6,385 nt of DNA from Streptomyces sp. NRRL WC-3549 (GCF_000721935.1 NZ_KL585436.1:32382-38766); one strand, 5' to 3'. Shown: positions 1 through 5,662, counted from the stretch's first letter. The notes: generated by a model not told the origin, from the sequence alone. Numbers and translations: made by a program.

Positions 1-20
1 GAGATGTGTATAAGAGACAG
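1..20. other. Tn5/Nextera mosaic-end adapter remnant (not genomic)
   Basis: Bases 2-20 read AGATGTGTATAAGAGACAG, the exact 19-bp Tn5 mosaic end used in tagmentation libraries. The G at base 1 fits the read-2 (i7-side) adapter, where the mosaic end is preceded by G; the read-1 adapter has C there. The kinase reading frame stays open up to base 21 and continues into nonsense in the adapter. Genomic sequence therefore begins at 21, and plus-strand ORFs that start here (peptides MCIRDS... and MYKRQ...) are artefacts. Confidence 0.97.
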
Positions 21-884
21 CCCCACCTCCAGCTGGGTGCGCAGCGAGGCGATCGGGCTGCGCAGCTCGTGCGACGCGTCCGCGACGAAGCGCCGCTGCC
101 GGTCCACGGAGTCCTCCAGCGCGCTCAGCGTCTCGTTGGTGGTACGGGCCAGCCGGGCGATCTCGTCGCGCGAGCCCGGCTCCGGCACCCGGCGGCCGAG
201 GTCCTGGGAGGCGGTGATCGCGGCCAGTTCCCGCCGGATGTCCTCGACCGGGCGGAGCGCGCGGCGGGTCACCAGCCACGTGACCCCGGCGACGACGAGC
301 AGCAGGACGGGCAGCCCGGTCAGCATGGCGTCGCGTACGGAGCCCACGGCCTCCTGCTCCGCGGCGAGCGGGGCGCCCGCGTGGACGGTCAGGGTGACGT
401 CGTCGGAGGTGGTCGCCTCGACGGCGGCGAAGCGGTAGTCGGCCCGGTCGCCGTCGACGGTGGCGGTGCCGTCGGTGAAGTCCGGTTCGTCCGAGGAGAC
501 CTCGCCGCGGGCGGGGTCGTCCCGGTCGTCGTCGTCCCGGTCGTCGTCGGCGTCGTCCCCGCGGCTCGGTGCGGGCTCCGGGGTGACGCGGGACGTCCCG
601 GTGCCCGTGATCGCCTCCAGGTCCTCGGAGACCGCCACCACGCGTCCGCGCTCGTCGGTCACCTGGACGGGGTGGGTGTCCTCGTCGCCCAGGTCGAGAT
701 CGCCGTAGGGCACGTCCAGGGCGAGCTGCCCGGCGACCTCGCGGGCGGCGACCTCCGCCTCCAGGTCCGCCCGGTCGGTCAGGTTGCCCCGCAGGACCAG
801 CAGGACGGCGATCCCGGCGGCGACCAGGGCGACGGCGACGACCAGGGTCGCCCCCAGGGCGGCCTTGGCCCGTACCGACCTCAC
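21..884 (-). CDS. Sensor histidine kinase, N-terminal 288 residues only (truncated at contig edge)
   Basis: Membrane sensor kinase that should autophosphorylate and pass phosphate to the adjacent response regulator. Visible order: short cytoplasmic N-terminus; TM1 about residues 8-31; extracytoplasmic sensor region about 32-186; TM2 about 187-206; HAMP linker about 207-260; then the dimerisation/H-box helix FVADASHELRSPIASLR with phosphoacceptor His272. The rest of DHp and the ATPase domain lie beyond the window; the adapter ends the sequence 16 residues after the His. Start is GTG at 884, sharing GTGA with the regulator's TGA stop. GGAGG at 889-893 is its ribosome site with a short 4-base spacer. 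The overlap implies translational coupling. The sensor loop has an unusual Asp-rich stretch (residues 110-123) made by an in-frame 15-bp repeat. The signal sensed is unknown; an acidic loop could suggest a cation or cationic peptide, which is inference only. Confidence 0.93.
516..545 (-). repeat. Perfect 15-bp tandem duplication in the kinase gene, encoding DDRDD twice
   Basis: Bases 516-530 and 531-545 are identical (GTCGTCCCGGTCGTC on the plus strand) and are followed by a degenerate partial copy at 546-558. On the coding strand each unit is in frame and encodes Asp-Asp-Arg-Asp-Asp (residues 114-118 and 119-123). A multiple-of-three repeat can gain or lose units without a frameshift, so the length of this acidic sensor loop may vary between strains. 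Confidence 0.85.
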
Positions 885-1540
885 CGGGCCTCCAGCCGGT
901 ATCCGGCGCCGCGCACGGTGTGGATGGCCGCGGCGCCGAGCTTGCGGCGCAGGGTGCTGACGTAGACCTCGACGATGTTCGGGTCACCGTCGTAGGCGAA
1001 GTCCCAGACGTGTTCGAGGATGTCGGCCTTGCTCACGACCTCCCCGGCCCGCACGGCGAGCTGTTCCAGCACGGCGAACTCCTTGGCCGTCAGGGTGATC
1101 TCGTCCTCGCCCCGGTGCACGCGCCGGGCCGCGGTGTCCAGCCGCAGGGTGCCGACCGTGAGCACCGGCGACGCGGACCCGCCGCGGCGGCGCAGCAGGG
1201 CCCGGACGCGGGCGACGAGGACGACGTAGGAGAACGGCTTGGTCAGGTAGTCGTCGGCACCGGTGTCCAGCCCCTCCGCCTCGTCGTACTCCCCGTCCTT
1301 GGCGGTCAGCATCAGGATGGGCACGTCGTGGCCGGCCGCGCGCAGGGCGGCGCAGACCCGGTAGCCGTTCATGCCGGGCAGCATGATGTCCAGGAGGACG
1401 AGGTCGTACCCGCCCTCGGCGGCCCGGTGCAGTCCTTCCAGGCCGTCGTGGACGACGTCCACGGCGAAGCCCTCGGCGGTCAGCCCCTTCGCCAGGGACA
1501 CCGCGAGGCGCTTCTCGTCCTCCACGATCAGCAGGCGCAT
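881..1540 (-). CDS. OmpR/PhoB-family response regulator
   Basis: DNA-binding response regulator of 219 residues, the normal length for the OmpR/PhoB family. The receiver domain (about 1-118) has the acidic pocket E7/D8, phosphoacceptor D51 in LLDIMLPGMNG, T79 in LMLTAKDG and K101 in YLTKPF. The winged-helix output domain (about 126-219) ends in the typical VSTLRRKLG...HTVRGAGYRL recognition and wing region. It is the first gene of the operon and overlaps the kinase start by 4 bases. An in-frame TGA lies two codons upstream of the ATG, so no longer start exists. There is no clear Shine-Dalgarno in the 15 bases before the ATG, so leaderless or weakly initiated translation is possible. It is probably autoregulated and likely controls the divergent PepSY gene through the phased repeats at 1575-1602. 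Targets are not known from sequence. Confidence 0.96.
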   Translation of the reverse strand: MRLLIVEDEKRLAVSLAKGLTAEGFAVDVVHDGLEGLHRAAEGGYDLVLLDIMLPGMNGYRVCAALRAAGHDVPILMLTAKDGEYDEAEGLDTGADDYLTKPFSYVVLVARVRALLRRRGGSASPVLTVGTLRLDTAARRVHRGEDEITLTAKEFAVLEQLAVRAGEVVSKADILEHVWDFAYDGDPNIVEVYVSTLRRKLGAAAIHTVRGAGYRLEAR

Positions 1541-1574
1541 ACGTCACAGGGTCGCAGGCGGAACCTGAAGACGG

Positions 1575-1602
1575 CTTCAGCCGGCTTCAGGCTGCGTTCA
1601 GC
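1575..1602. promoter_or_regulatory. Three phased heptads (CTTCAGC, CTTCAGG, GTTCAGC): candidate response-regulator binding site
   Basis: The heptads start at 1575, 1585 and 1596, so they repeat every 10 and 11 bp, about one helical turn. OmpR-family regulators typically bind direct repeats with this phasing as head-to-tail dimers. A preceding CCTGAAG at 1564-1570 is the inverse of the heptad and forms an inverted repeat with the copies at 1575 and 1585. The site lies in the 118-bp gap between the regulator (minus) and the PepSY gene (plus), 57 bp before the PepSY start, suited to activating that gene, autoregulating, or both. I found no convincing -10 box downstream. Binding itself is inferred. 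Confidence 0.6.
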
Positions 1603-1646
1603 ATGGGTTCGGCACGGTGGTTCCCGTACAGACCGCACCGTCCCTC

Positions 1647-1654
1647 GGGGAGGA
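1647..1654 (+). promoter_or_regulatory. Strong ribosome-binding site of the PepSY gene (sets ATG at 1659)
   Basis: GGGGAGGA contains GGAGG ending five bases before the ATG at 1659. This favours ATG 1659 over the in-frame GTG at 1617, which would add 14 charged or polar residues before an otherwise clean signal sequence. Confidence 0.85.
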
Positions 1655-1658
1655 ACCC

Positions 1659-2243
1659 ATGAAGCGCACCACTGCCATCGCCGCCCTCACGGCCGCCGTG
1701 CTCGTCGGCGGCGGCATCGCCACGGCCGCCGCGTTCACCGGCGACGACGGGGGCGACGACCGGGGCCGGGTGTCACAGAGCGCGGACCGGACCACCGGGA
1801 GCCGTACCGCCGGTGAGCGGGTGACCCTGGACCAGGCGGTCGCCGCGGCCCTGAAGGCGGTCCCGGGCACGGTCACCGAGGCCGAGCTGGACCGGGACGA
1901 GGACGCCGGTGACCGGGTCGTCTGGGAGCTGGACGTCTACGGCACGGACAAGGCCTGGCACGACGTCACGGTGGACGCCGGCAGCGGGAAGGTGCTGTCC
2001 GCCCGGGACGACGACCACGGCGGCCCCGACCGCGCGCCCCGCTCGGCCGCCGTCTCGCTGGACGCGGCGGTGGAACGGGCCCTGAAGGCCCACCCGGGCA
2101 CGGTGACGTCCGTGGACCTGGACGACGACGAGGACGAGCCCCTGCACTGGGAGGTCGACGTCACGGGCAAGGACGGCAGCCGGTACGACCTGAACGTGGA
2201 CGCGGGGACCGACAAGGTCACCGTGGACCGCGACGACGACTGA
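1659..2243 (+). CDS. Secreted or membrane-anchored protein with two PepSY domains
   Basis: A 194-residue protein. Residues 1-26 are a signal sequence: Lys-Arg, then a hydrophobic Ala/Val/Gly core ending ATAAA-F. There is no lipobox Cys, so it is either cleaved after AAA or held as a single N-terminal anchor. An Asp/Gly-rich linker (about 28-52) leads to two PepSY-like repeats, about 54-116 and 132-190. Each has the pattern [L]-D-x-A-V-x-x-A-L-K-A-x-P-G-T-V-T, an acidic turn, W-E-[LV]-D-V, then V-D-A-G-[ST] near a terminal V. The tail is DRDDD, and Asp is very abundant throughout. PepSY domains occur in extracytoplasmic peptidase inhibitors or regulators, but the biochemical role of such small actinobacterial proteins is unsettled. 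The divergent two-component operon and the repeats between them suggest this is a regulon member and possibly a feedback partner of the sensor. Confidence 0.9.
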   Translation: MKRTTAIAALTAAVLVGGGIATAAAFTGDDGGDDRGRVSQSADRTTGSRTAGERVTLDQAVAAALKAVPGTVTEAELDRDEDAGDRVVWELDVYGTDKAWHDVTVDAGSGKVLSARDDDHGGPDRAPRSAAVSLDAAVERALKAHPGTVTSVDLDDDEDEPLHWEVDVTGKDGSRYDLNVDAGTDKVTVDRDDD

Positions 2244-2311
2244 GCGGTGCCGTCGCGGAGCGGCGGGGTGCCCGTCACCGCGTGGCGTCCGGCGCCGCGA
2301 GCCGCGCAGGA

Positions 2312-2362
2312 GGTACGCCCCCCGTGCCCTCTCCGCCCGGCGGGGAGGGCACGGGGCGTACC
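2312..2362. terminator. Strong hairpin terminator after the PepSY gene, probably bidirectional
   Basis: Starts 68 bases after the PepSY stop. GGTACGCCCC (2312-2321) pairs with GGGGCGTACC (2353-2362). After a two-base CC bulge, GTGCCCTCTCCGC (2324-2336) pairs with GCGGGGAGGGCAC (2340-2352) with one U-G wobble, leaving a three-base CCG loop. That is about 23 pairs. No T-tract follows, which is usual for actinomycete terminators. Confidence 0.85.
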
Positions 2363-2445
2363 GCACGGCCCGCCGGCCCTCACCGGACCCGCACACGCGG
2401 CCGGCGCCGATCCACGGACACGGGAGGGAACGGCCCGCTCGTCGC

Positions 2446-2461
2446 GGGGGCGGGAGCCCCC
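2446..2461. repeat. Small perfect hairpin with a GGGA loop
   Basis: GGGGGC (2446-2451) and GCCCCC (2456-2461) pair perfectly around GGGA, which fits the stable GNRA tetraloop pattern on the plus strand. It sits in the non-coding convergent region and may add to termination. In DNA this GC-rich it could also be chance. Confidence 0.4.
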
Positions 2462-2556
2462 TCAGCCCACGCCGCGGCCCCGGCCCGGTGGACCGGCCGG
2501 AAGCCGGGCGACCGACTGGCACGGGCGCTCGGCACCGGGCCCCACCTCTCGACGCG

Positions 2557-2598
2557 TACGGACCGGGCCGTGTCTCGCCGGACGGGGCCCGGACCGTG
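2557..2598. terminator. Long imperfect hairpin, likely terminator for the thiolase-meaB operon
   Basis: Arms 2557-2574 and 2581-2598 pair around a six-base loop (TCGCCG). The core CCGGGCC/GGCCCGG is perfect, with one A-A and one G-G mismatch and two T-G wobbles elsewhere. It lies about 65 bases beyond the meaB stop on the minus strand, a plausible position for ending that transcript, and it would also fold in plus-strand RNA. There is no T-tract. Confidence 0.65.
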
Positions 2599-2648
2599 TG
2601 ACGGCCCCCCGGGGGGGCGCTGTCCTGTGGCCGCTGTCGGCCGCTTGT

Positions 2649-2662
2649 CGGCCTTGAGGCCG
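2649..2662. terminator. Short hairpin immediately after the meaB stop
   Basis: CGGCC (2649-2653) and GGCCG (2658-2662) pair around TTGA. On the minus strand it begins one base after the meaB TGA. On its own it is too short for a confident terminator; it could protect the 3' end or act together with the hairpin at 2557-2598. The flanking sequence (2629-2650) has imperfect direct repeats GGCCGCTGTC and GGCCGCTTGTC. Confidence 0.35.
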
Positions 2663-2663
2663 C

Positions 2664-3635
2664 TCAGTCGCCCGCCTGCCGCCCCGTCAGCCCCGCCACC
2701 AGTTCGTCGGCCGCCGCGTACGGGTCGAGCGCGCCCGCCGTGATGCGTTCGGCGAGCGCGCCGAGGCGCTGGTCGCCGTGCAGGTCGGCGATCTTCTCGC
2801 GGAGCGCGGTGACGGCGATCGTCTCGACCTCGCGGGCCGCGCGGGCGGTACGCCGCTCCGCCAGGACGCCGTGCTCCTCCATCCACGCCCGGTGCTTCTC
2901 CAGCGCCTCGACGACCTCGTCGACACCCTCGCCGCGGGCGGCGACCGTCTTCACGATCGGGGGCCGCCAGTCACCGGGGGCGCGGGCCTCCCCCAGGCCC
3001 AGCATGTGGTTGAGCTCGCGGGCGGTGGCGTCGGCGCCGTCCCGGTCGGCCTTGTTCACCACGTACACGTCGCCGATCTCCAGGATCCCGGCCTTCGCCG
3101 CCTGGATGCCGTCGCCCATGCCCGGGGCGAGAAGCACCACGGAGGTGTCGGCCTGGGAGGCGATCTCGACCTCCGACTGGCCGACGCCCACCGTCTCGAC
3201 CAGGATCACGTCGCAGCCCGCCGCGTCCAGCACCCGGATCGCCTGCGGTGCCGACCAGGCGAGGCCGCCGAGGTGGCCGCGGGTGGCCATGGAACGGATG
3301 TAGACGCCCGGGTCGGAGGCGTGCTCCGACATCCGGACCCGGTCGCCGAGGAGCGCGCCCCCGGAGAACGGCGACGAGGGGTCGACGGCCAGGACCCCGA
3401 CCCGCTTGCCGGCCTTGCGGTAGGCGGAGACCAGGGCCGAGGTCGAGGTGGACTTGCCGACGCCCGGGGAGCCGGTCAGCCCCACGACGTACGCGTGGCC
3501 CGAGAGCGGCGCCAGGGCCGCCATCACCTCGCGCAGCCGGGGCGAGGCCCCCTCCACCAGGGAGATGAGCCGGGCCACCGCACGCGGCCTGCCCTGGCGC
3601 GCCTGCTCGACCAGGGTCGGGACGTCCACGTTCAC
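2664..3635 (-). CDS. meaB: MeaB-type G3E-family GTPase, B12-mutase chaperone
   Basis: P-loop GTPase of 323 residues, typical for MeaB (older annotations call it an ArgK or LAO/AO transport ATPase). MeaB proteins escort adenosylcobalamin-dependent acyl-CoA mutases such as methylmalonyl-CoA mutase, gating cofactor loading and limiting inactivation. Visible motifs: an N-terminal helical arm (about 1-45); Walker A GSPGVGKS at 55-62; VDPSSPFSGGALLGDRVRM from about 84; ETVGVGQSE (147-155), the G3-type region; and the guanine-specificity motif NKAD at 194-197. The C-terminal helices (about 240-323) form the family's dimerisation arm. Start is GTG at 3635, supported by AGGAG at 3643-3647 with a seven-base spacer. 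It lies 31 bases after the thiolase, so the two are co-transcribed. Its client mutase is not in the window; methylmalonyl-, ethylmalonyl- or isobutyryl-CoA mutases are all possible in Streptomyces. Confidence 0.95.
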   Translation of the reverse strand: MNVDVPTLVEQARQGRPRAVARLISLVEGASPRLREVMAALAPLSGHAYVVGLTGSPGVGKSTSTSALVSAYRKAGKRVGVLAVDPSSPFSGGALLGDRVRMSEHASDPGVYIRSMATRGHLGGLAWSAPQAIRVLDAAGCDVILVETVGVGQSEVEIASQADTSVVLLAPGMGDGIQAAKAGILEIGDVYVVNKADRDGADATARELNHMLGLGEARAPGDWRPPIVKTVAARGEGVDEVVEALEKHRAWMEEHGVLAERRTARAAREVETIAVTALREKIADLHGDQRLGALAERITAGALDPYAAADELVAGLTGRQAGD

Positions 3636-3666
3636 GCTCGGTCTCCTCGCTCGTTCGTCGGGTCCG

Positions 3667-4869
3667 CTACTTGCCCGGGACCCGGATGATCAGCGCGTCG
3701 CCCTGGCCACCCCCGCCGCACAGGGCCGCCGCCCCGGTGCCGCCGCCGCGCCGCTTCAGTTCCAGCGCCAGGTGCAGCACGACACGGGCGCCGGACATGC
3801 CGATCGGGTGGCCGAGCGCGATCGCGCCGCCGTTGACGTTGACCTTCTCAGACGAGACGCCGAGGTCCTTCATCGACTGGACGGCGACGGCCGCGAAGGC
3901 CTCGTTGATCTCGATGAGGTCGAGGTCCTCGACGCCGATGCCCTCCTTCTCCAGTGCGTGCCGGATCGCGCCCGACGGCTGCGACTGGAGGGAGTTGTCC
4001 GGCCCGGCGACGTTGCCGTGGGCGCCGATCTCGGCGATCCACTCCAGGCCCAGCTCCTCGGCCTTGGCCCTGCTCATCACGACGACGGCCGCGGCGCCGT
4101 CGGAGATCTGCGAGGAGGTGCCCGCGGTGATGGTGCCGTCCTTGGCGAAGGCGGGGCGCAGCTTGCCGAGGGACTCCACGGTCGTCTCGGGGCGGATGCC
4201 CTCGTCCTTCGAGAAGAGGACCGGGTCGCCCTTGCGCTGCGGGATCTCGACCGGGGTGATCTCGGCCTCGAAGATGCCGTTCTTCTGGGCGGCGGCGGCC
4301 CGCTGATGGGACAGGGCGCCGATCTCGTCCTGGGCGGCACGGTCCAGGCCGAGGCGGGTGTTGTGCTTCTCGGTGGACTCGCCCATCGGGATGTTCTCGT
4401 AGGCGTCGGTCAGACCGTCGTACGCCATGGAGTCGAGCATCTCGATCGCGCCGTACTTGTGGCCCTCGCGGGACTTCGGCAGCAGGTGCGGGGCGTTGGT
4501 CATCGACTCCTGGCCGCCGGCCACCACGACGTCGAACTCGCCGGCGCGGATCAGCTGGTCGGCGAGCGCGATCGCGTCGAGTCCGGAGAGGCAGACCTTG
4601 TTGACGGTGAGCGCGGGGACGTTCATGGGGATGCCGGCCTTGACGGCGGCCTGGCGCGCCGGGATCTGCCCCGCCCCGGCCTGGAGCACCTGGCCCATGA
4701 TCACGTACTGCACCTGGTCCCCGCCGATGCCCGCCCGGTCCAGCGCGGCCTTGATGGCCACGCCTCCGAGGTCGGCGCCGGAGAAGCTCTTCAGCGAGCC
4801 GAGGAGGCGGCCCATGGGCGTACGCGCGCCCGCGACGATCACTGAGGTGGTACCGGTCGTTCCTGACAT
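3667..4869 (-). CDS. Acetyl-CoA acetyltransferase (thiolase)
   Basis: Thiolase of 400 residues, full length for the family. It condenses two acetyl-CoA to acetoacetyl-CoA, or runs in reverse, in the cytosol. All catalytic elements are present: nucleophile Cys93 in [11 protein letters not shown]322-E323 in INEAFA, His354 in [10 protein letters not shown], and the second Cys384 in [10 protein letters not shown]. The substrate-side motif [11 protein letters not shown] (119-128) and SQISDGAAA (253-261) are also typical. The N-terminus [16 protein letters not shown] is standard. Start is ATG at 4869 with AGGGG (4879-4883) nine bases upstream. It is first in an operon with meaB and divergent from the epimerase. 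Sequence alone does not separate a biosynthetic role (acetoacetyl-CoA for the ethylmalonyl-CoA pathway or polyketide precursors) from beta-oxidation. The short biosynthetic-type length and the neighbours favour biosynthesis, so I give no gene symbol. Confidence 0.95.
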   Translation of the reverse strand: MSGTTGTTSVIVAGARTPMGRLLGSLKSFSGADLGGVAIKAALDRAGIGGDQVQYVIMGQVLQAGAGQIPARQAAVKAGIPMNVPALTVNKVCLSGLDAIALADQLIRAGEFDVVVAGGQESMTNAPHLLPKSREGHKYGAIEMLDSMAYDGLTDAYENIPMGESTEKHNTRLGLDRAAQDEIGALSHQRAAAAQKNGIFEAEITPVEIPQRKGDPVLFSKDEGIRPETTVESLGKLRPAFAKDGTITAGTSSQISDGAAAVVVMSRAKAEELGLEWIAEIGAHGNVAGPDNSLQSQPSGAIRHALEKEGIGVEDLDLIEINEAFAAVAVQSMKDLGVSSEKVNVNGGAIALGHPIGMSGARVVLHLALELKRRGGGTGAAALCGGGGQGDALIIRVPGK

Positions 4870-4912
4870 GAGGTACAGCCCCTAGGGTGAGAAGTGAACG
4901 AGGGTTTACTCG

Positions 4913-4942
4913 AATGTACTGAGCGGTACCGCGCCCGTCATC
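4913..4942 (-). promoter_or_regulatory. Candidate promoter of the thiolase-meaB operon, with an internal palindrome
   Basis: Read on the minus strand, GATGAC (4937-4942) and TACATT (4913-4918) are separated by 18 bases and resemble the Streptomyces housekeeping -35 TTGAC and -10 TANNNT boxes. The spacer contains a perfect 10-bp palindrome, GCGGTACCGC (4923-4932), where a dimeric repressor could sit. The leader to the ATG would be about 40 bases. The boxes are imperfect and the assignment is tentative. Confidence 0.35.
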
Positions 4943-4968
4943 CGGCTGTGGGTGTGATCGCGCGCACG

Positions 4969-4997
4969 TTGCGTAACCGGCCCCGGACCGCTGCACT
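4969..4997 (+). promoter_or_regulatory. Possible leaderless promoter of the epimerase gene
   Basis: TTGCGT (4969-4974) and TGCACT (4992-4997) are 17 bases apart. The second hexamer occupies exactly -12 to -7 if transcription starts at the A of the epimerase ATG (5004). No Shine-Dalgarno precedes that ATG, which fits a leaderless mRNA, common in Streptomyces. The -10 match is weak (G instead of A at position 2). Confidence 0.3.
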
Positions 4998-5003
4998 GGT
5001 TCC

Positions 5004-5432
5004 ATGCTGACGCGAATCGACCACATCGGGATCGCCTGTTTCGACCTGGACAGGACGGTGGAGTTCTACCGCGCGACCTACGGCTTCGAGGTGTACCACT
5101 CCGAGGTCAACGAGGAGCAGGGCGTCCGGGAGGCGATGCTCAAGATCAACGGCACCTCGGACGGCGGCGCCTCGTACCTCCAGCTGCTGGAGCCGACCCG
5201 GGAGGACTCCGCGGTGGGAAAGTGGCTGGCGAAGAACGGCGAGGGCGTCCACCACATCGCGTTCGGGACGGCGGACGTGGACCAGGACGCCGCGGACATC
5301 CGGGAGAAGGGGGTCCGGGTGCTGTACGACGAGCCCAGGACCGGGTCCATGGGATCCCGGATCACCTTCCTGCACCCCAAGGACTGCCACGGTGTGCTGA
5401 CGGAACTGGTCACGTCCCGGCCCGAGCACTGA
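5004..5432 (+). CDS. mce: Methylmalonyl-CoA epimerase
   Basis: Vicinal-oxygen-chelate (glyoxalase-fold) enzyme of 142 residues, the usual size. It interconverts (2R)- and (2S)-methylmalonyl-CoA, linking propionyl-CoA carboxylation and polyketide extender supply to the B12-dependent mutase. Two beta-alpha-beta-beta-beta modules are visible, starting at about residues 4 (IDHIGIACFDL) and 81 (GVHHIAFGTADV). The expected metal ligands are His7, Gln60 (SYLQLLEP), His84 and Glu134 (VLTELV). Glu43 (VREAML) is in the position of a catalytic acid/base. GSMGSRITFLHPKDCHGVL (114-132) is the conserved C-terminal signature. ATG 5004 aligns with the usual family start but has no Shine-Dalgarno, so leaderless translation is likely. 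It is divergent from the thiolase-meaB operon, with 134 bases between the starts, and its stop overlaps the candidate scy promoter. Confidence 0.96.
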   Translation: MLTRIDHIGIACFDLDRTVEFYRATYGFEVYHSEVNEEQGVREAMLKINGTSDGGASYLQLLEPTREDSAVGKWLAKNGEGVHHIAFGTADVDQDAADIREKGVRVLYDEPRTGSMGSRITFLHPKDCHGVLTELVTSRPEH

Positions 5433-5458
5433 CCTGAGGATTCCCGGCCCGGTAGAGT
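5429..5458 (+). promoter_or_regulatory. Likely scy promoter (CTGACC-18-TAGAGT)
   Basis: TAGAGT (5453-5458) matches the Streptomyces vegetative -10 consensus TAG(A/G)(A/G)T at every position. CTGACC (5429-5434), 18 bases upstream, differs from TTGAC(A/G) at its first and last bases. The -35 box overlaps the epimerase TGA stop (5430-5432). Initiation near 5465 would give a leader of about 200 bases before the scy GTG. Confidence 0.55.
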
Positions 5459-5476
5459 GAGCCGTTCCGGGCCGGG
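5443..5476. terminator. Perfect 10-bp inverted repeat after mce, enclosing the scy -10 box
   Basis: CCCGGCCCGG (5443-5452) and CCGGGCCGGG (5467-5476) are exact inverse complements separated by 14 bases. It starts 11 bases after the epimerase stop, so in mce RNA it could form a terminator stem with a 14-base loop. The TAGAGT box at 5453-5458 lies in the loop directly against the left arm. The element may thus end mce transcription while scy starts from inside it, or it may be an operator over the scy promoter. Confidence 0.5.
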
Positions 5477-5520
5477 GCCGTGCCGCGTCCCCGCCGTTGA
5501 TCTGTCACCATTCCCGGGGG

Positions 5521-5540
5521 ACCGTTCGTCGGCGAGCGGT
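5521..5540 (+). promoter_or_regulatory. Hairpin in the scy leader
   Basis: ACCGTTCG (5521-5528) pairs with CGAGCGGT (5533-5540) around TCGG: eight pairs including one U-G wobble. It lies about 120 bases before the scy start, inside the RNA expected from the promoter at 5429-5458. Function is unknown. Confidence 0.4.
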
Positions 5541-5574
5541 CCTCGTACGGAGAGTTGCGACCAGGGTTGGGGTC

Positions 5575-5648
5575 TCCCCTGCTCAGTAGGGCATCCCCTG
5601 CTCGAACGAAGTCGAGAGCTTGGGGAAGAAGTTGAGAGCTCGGGGAAG
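5575..5648 (+). repeat. Duplicated-arm repeat element overlapping the scy ribosome-binding site
   Basis: The left arm TCCCCTGCTC occurs at 5575-5584 and 5594-5603. The right arm is a 20-bp tandem unit (5609-5628 and 5629-5648; 18 of 20 identical; core GAGAGCT(T/C)GGGGAAG). Inner stem: CCCC (5595-5598) with GGGG (5622-5625), and CTCGA (5601-5605) with TCGAG (5612-5616), loop ACGAAG. Outer stem: CCCC (5576-5579) with GGGG (5642-5645), and GCTC (5581-5584) with GAGC (5636-5639). The outer right arm is part of the GGGGAAGGA Shine-Dalgarno of scy. The inner unit resembles a dispersed Streptomyces intergenic repeat I recall from many genomes; I could not verify that. Confidence 0.7.
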
Positions 5649-5662
5649 GATGGGACCGCGCA

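Larger units (their letters stand above)
2244..2663. other. 420-bp non-coding region between convergent genes, hairpin-rich
   Basis: Lies between the PepSY stop and the meaB stop, which converge. I see no ORF with recognisable protein content; the open frames here are GC-bias shadows. It holds strong hairpins at 2312-2362 and 2557-2598, smaller ones at 2446-2461 and 2649-2662, and a C6G7 run at 2605-2617. No promoter is apparent. Confidence 0.75.

Noticed and set aside
4..965. Plus-strand ORFs starting in the first ten bases
   Set aside because: Their start codons lie inside the sequencing adapter and they run antisense to the histidine kinase.
1617..1658. Upstream GTG start for the PepSY gene (14 extra residues)
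   Set aside because: The strong Shine-Dalgarno at 1647-1654 lies inside that extension, and ATG 1659 gives a normal signal sequence.
2605..2617. C6G7 run as a functional palindrome
   Set aside because: It has no loop and is a homopolymer pair in very GC-rich DNA, so chance or a sequencing error is as likely as function.
2282..2743. Small genes in the 2244-2663 gap
   Set aside because: The overlapping open frames give Arg/Pro/Ala-rich peptides that extend into meaB antisense, with strong hairpins inside the supposed coding sequence.
3448..4845. 465-residue plus-strand ORF opposite meaB and the thiolase
   Set aside because: Both minus-strand genes have complete catalytic motifs. The antisense frame is open because of high third-position GC, and its product is low-complexity with no recognisable domain.
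5609..5648. Possible CRISPR-like or satellite array
   Set aside because: There are only two adjacent 20-bp units with no unique spacers; they fit better as duplicated right arms of a stem-loop element.
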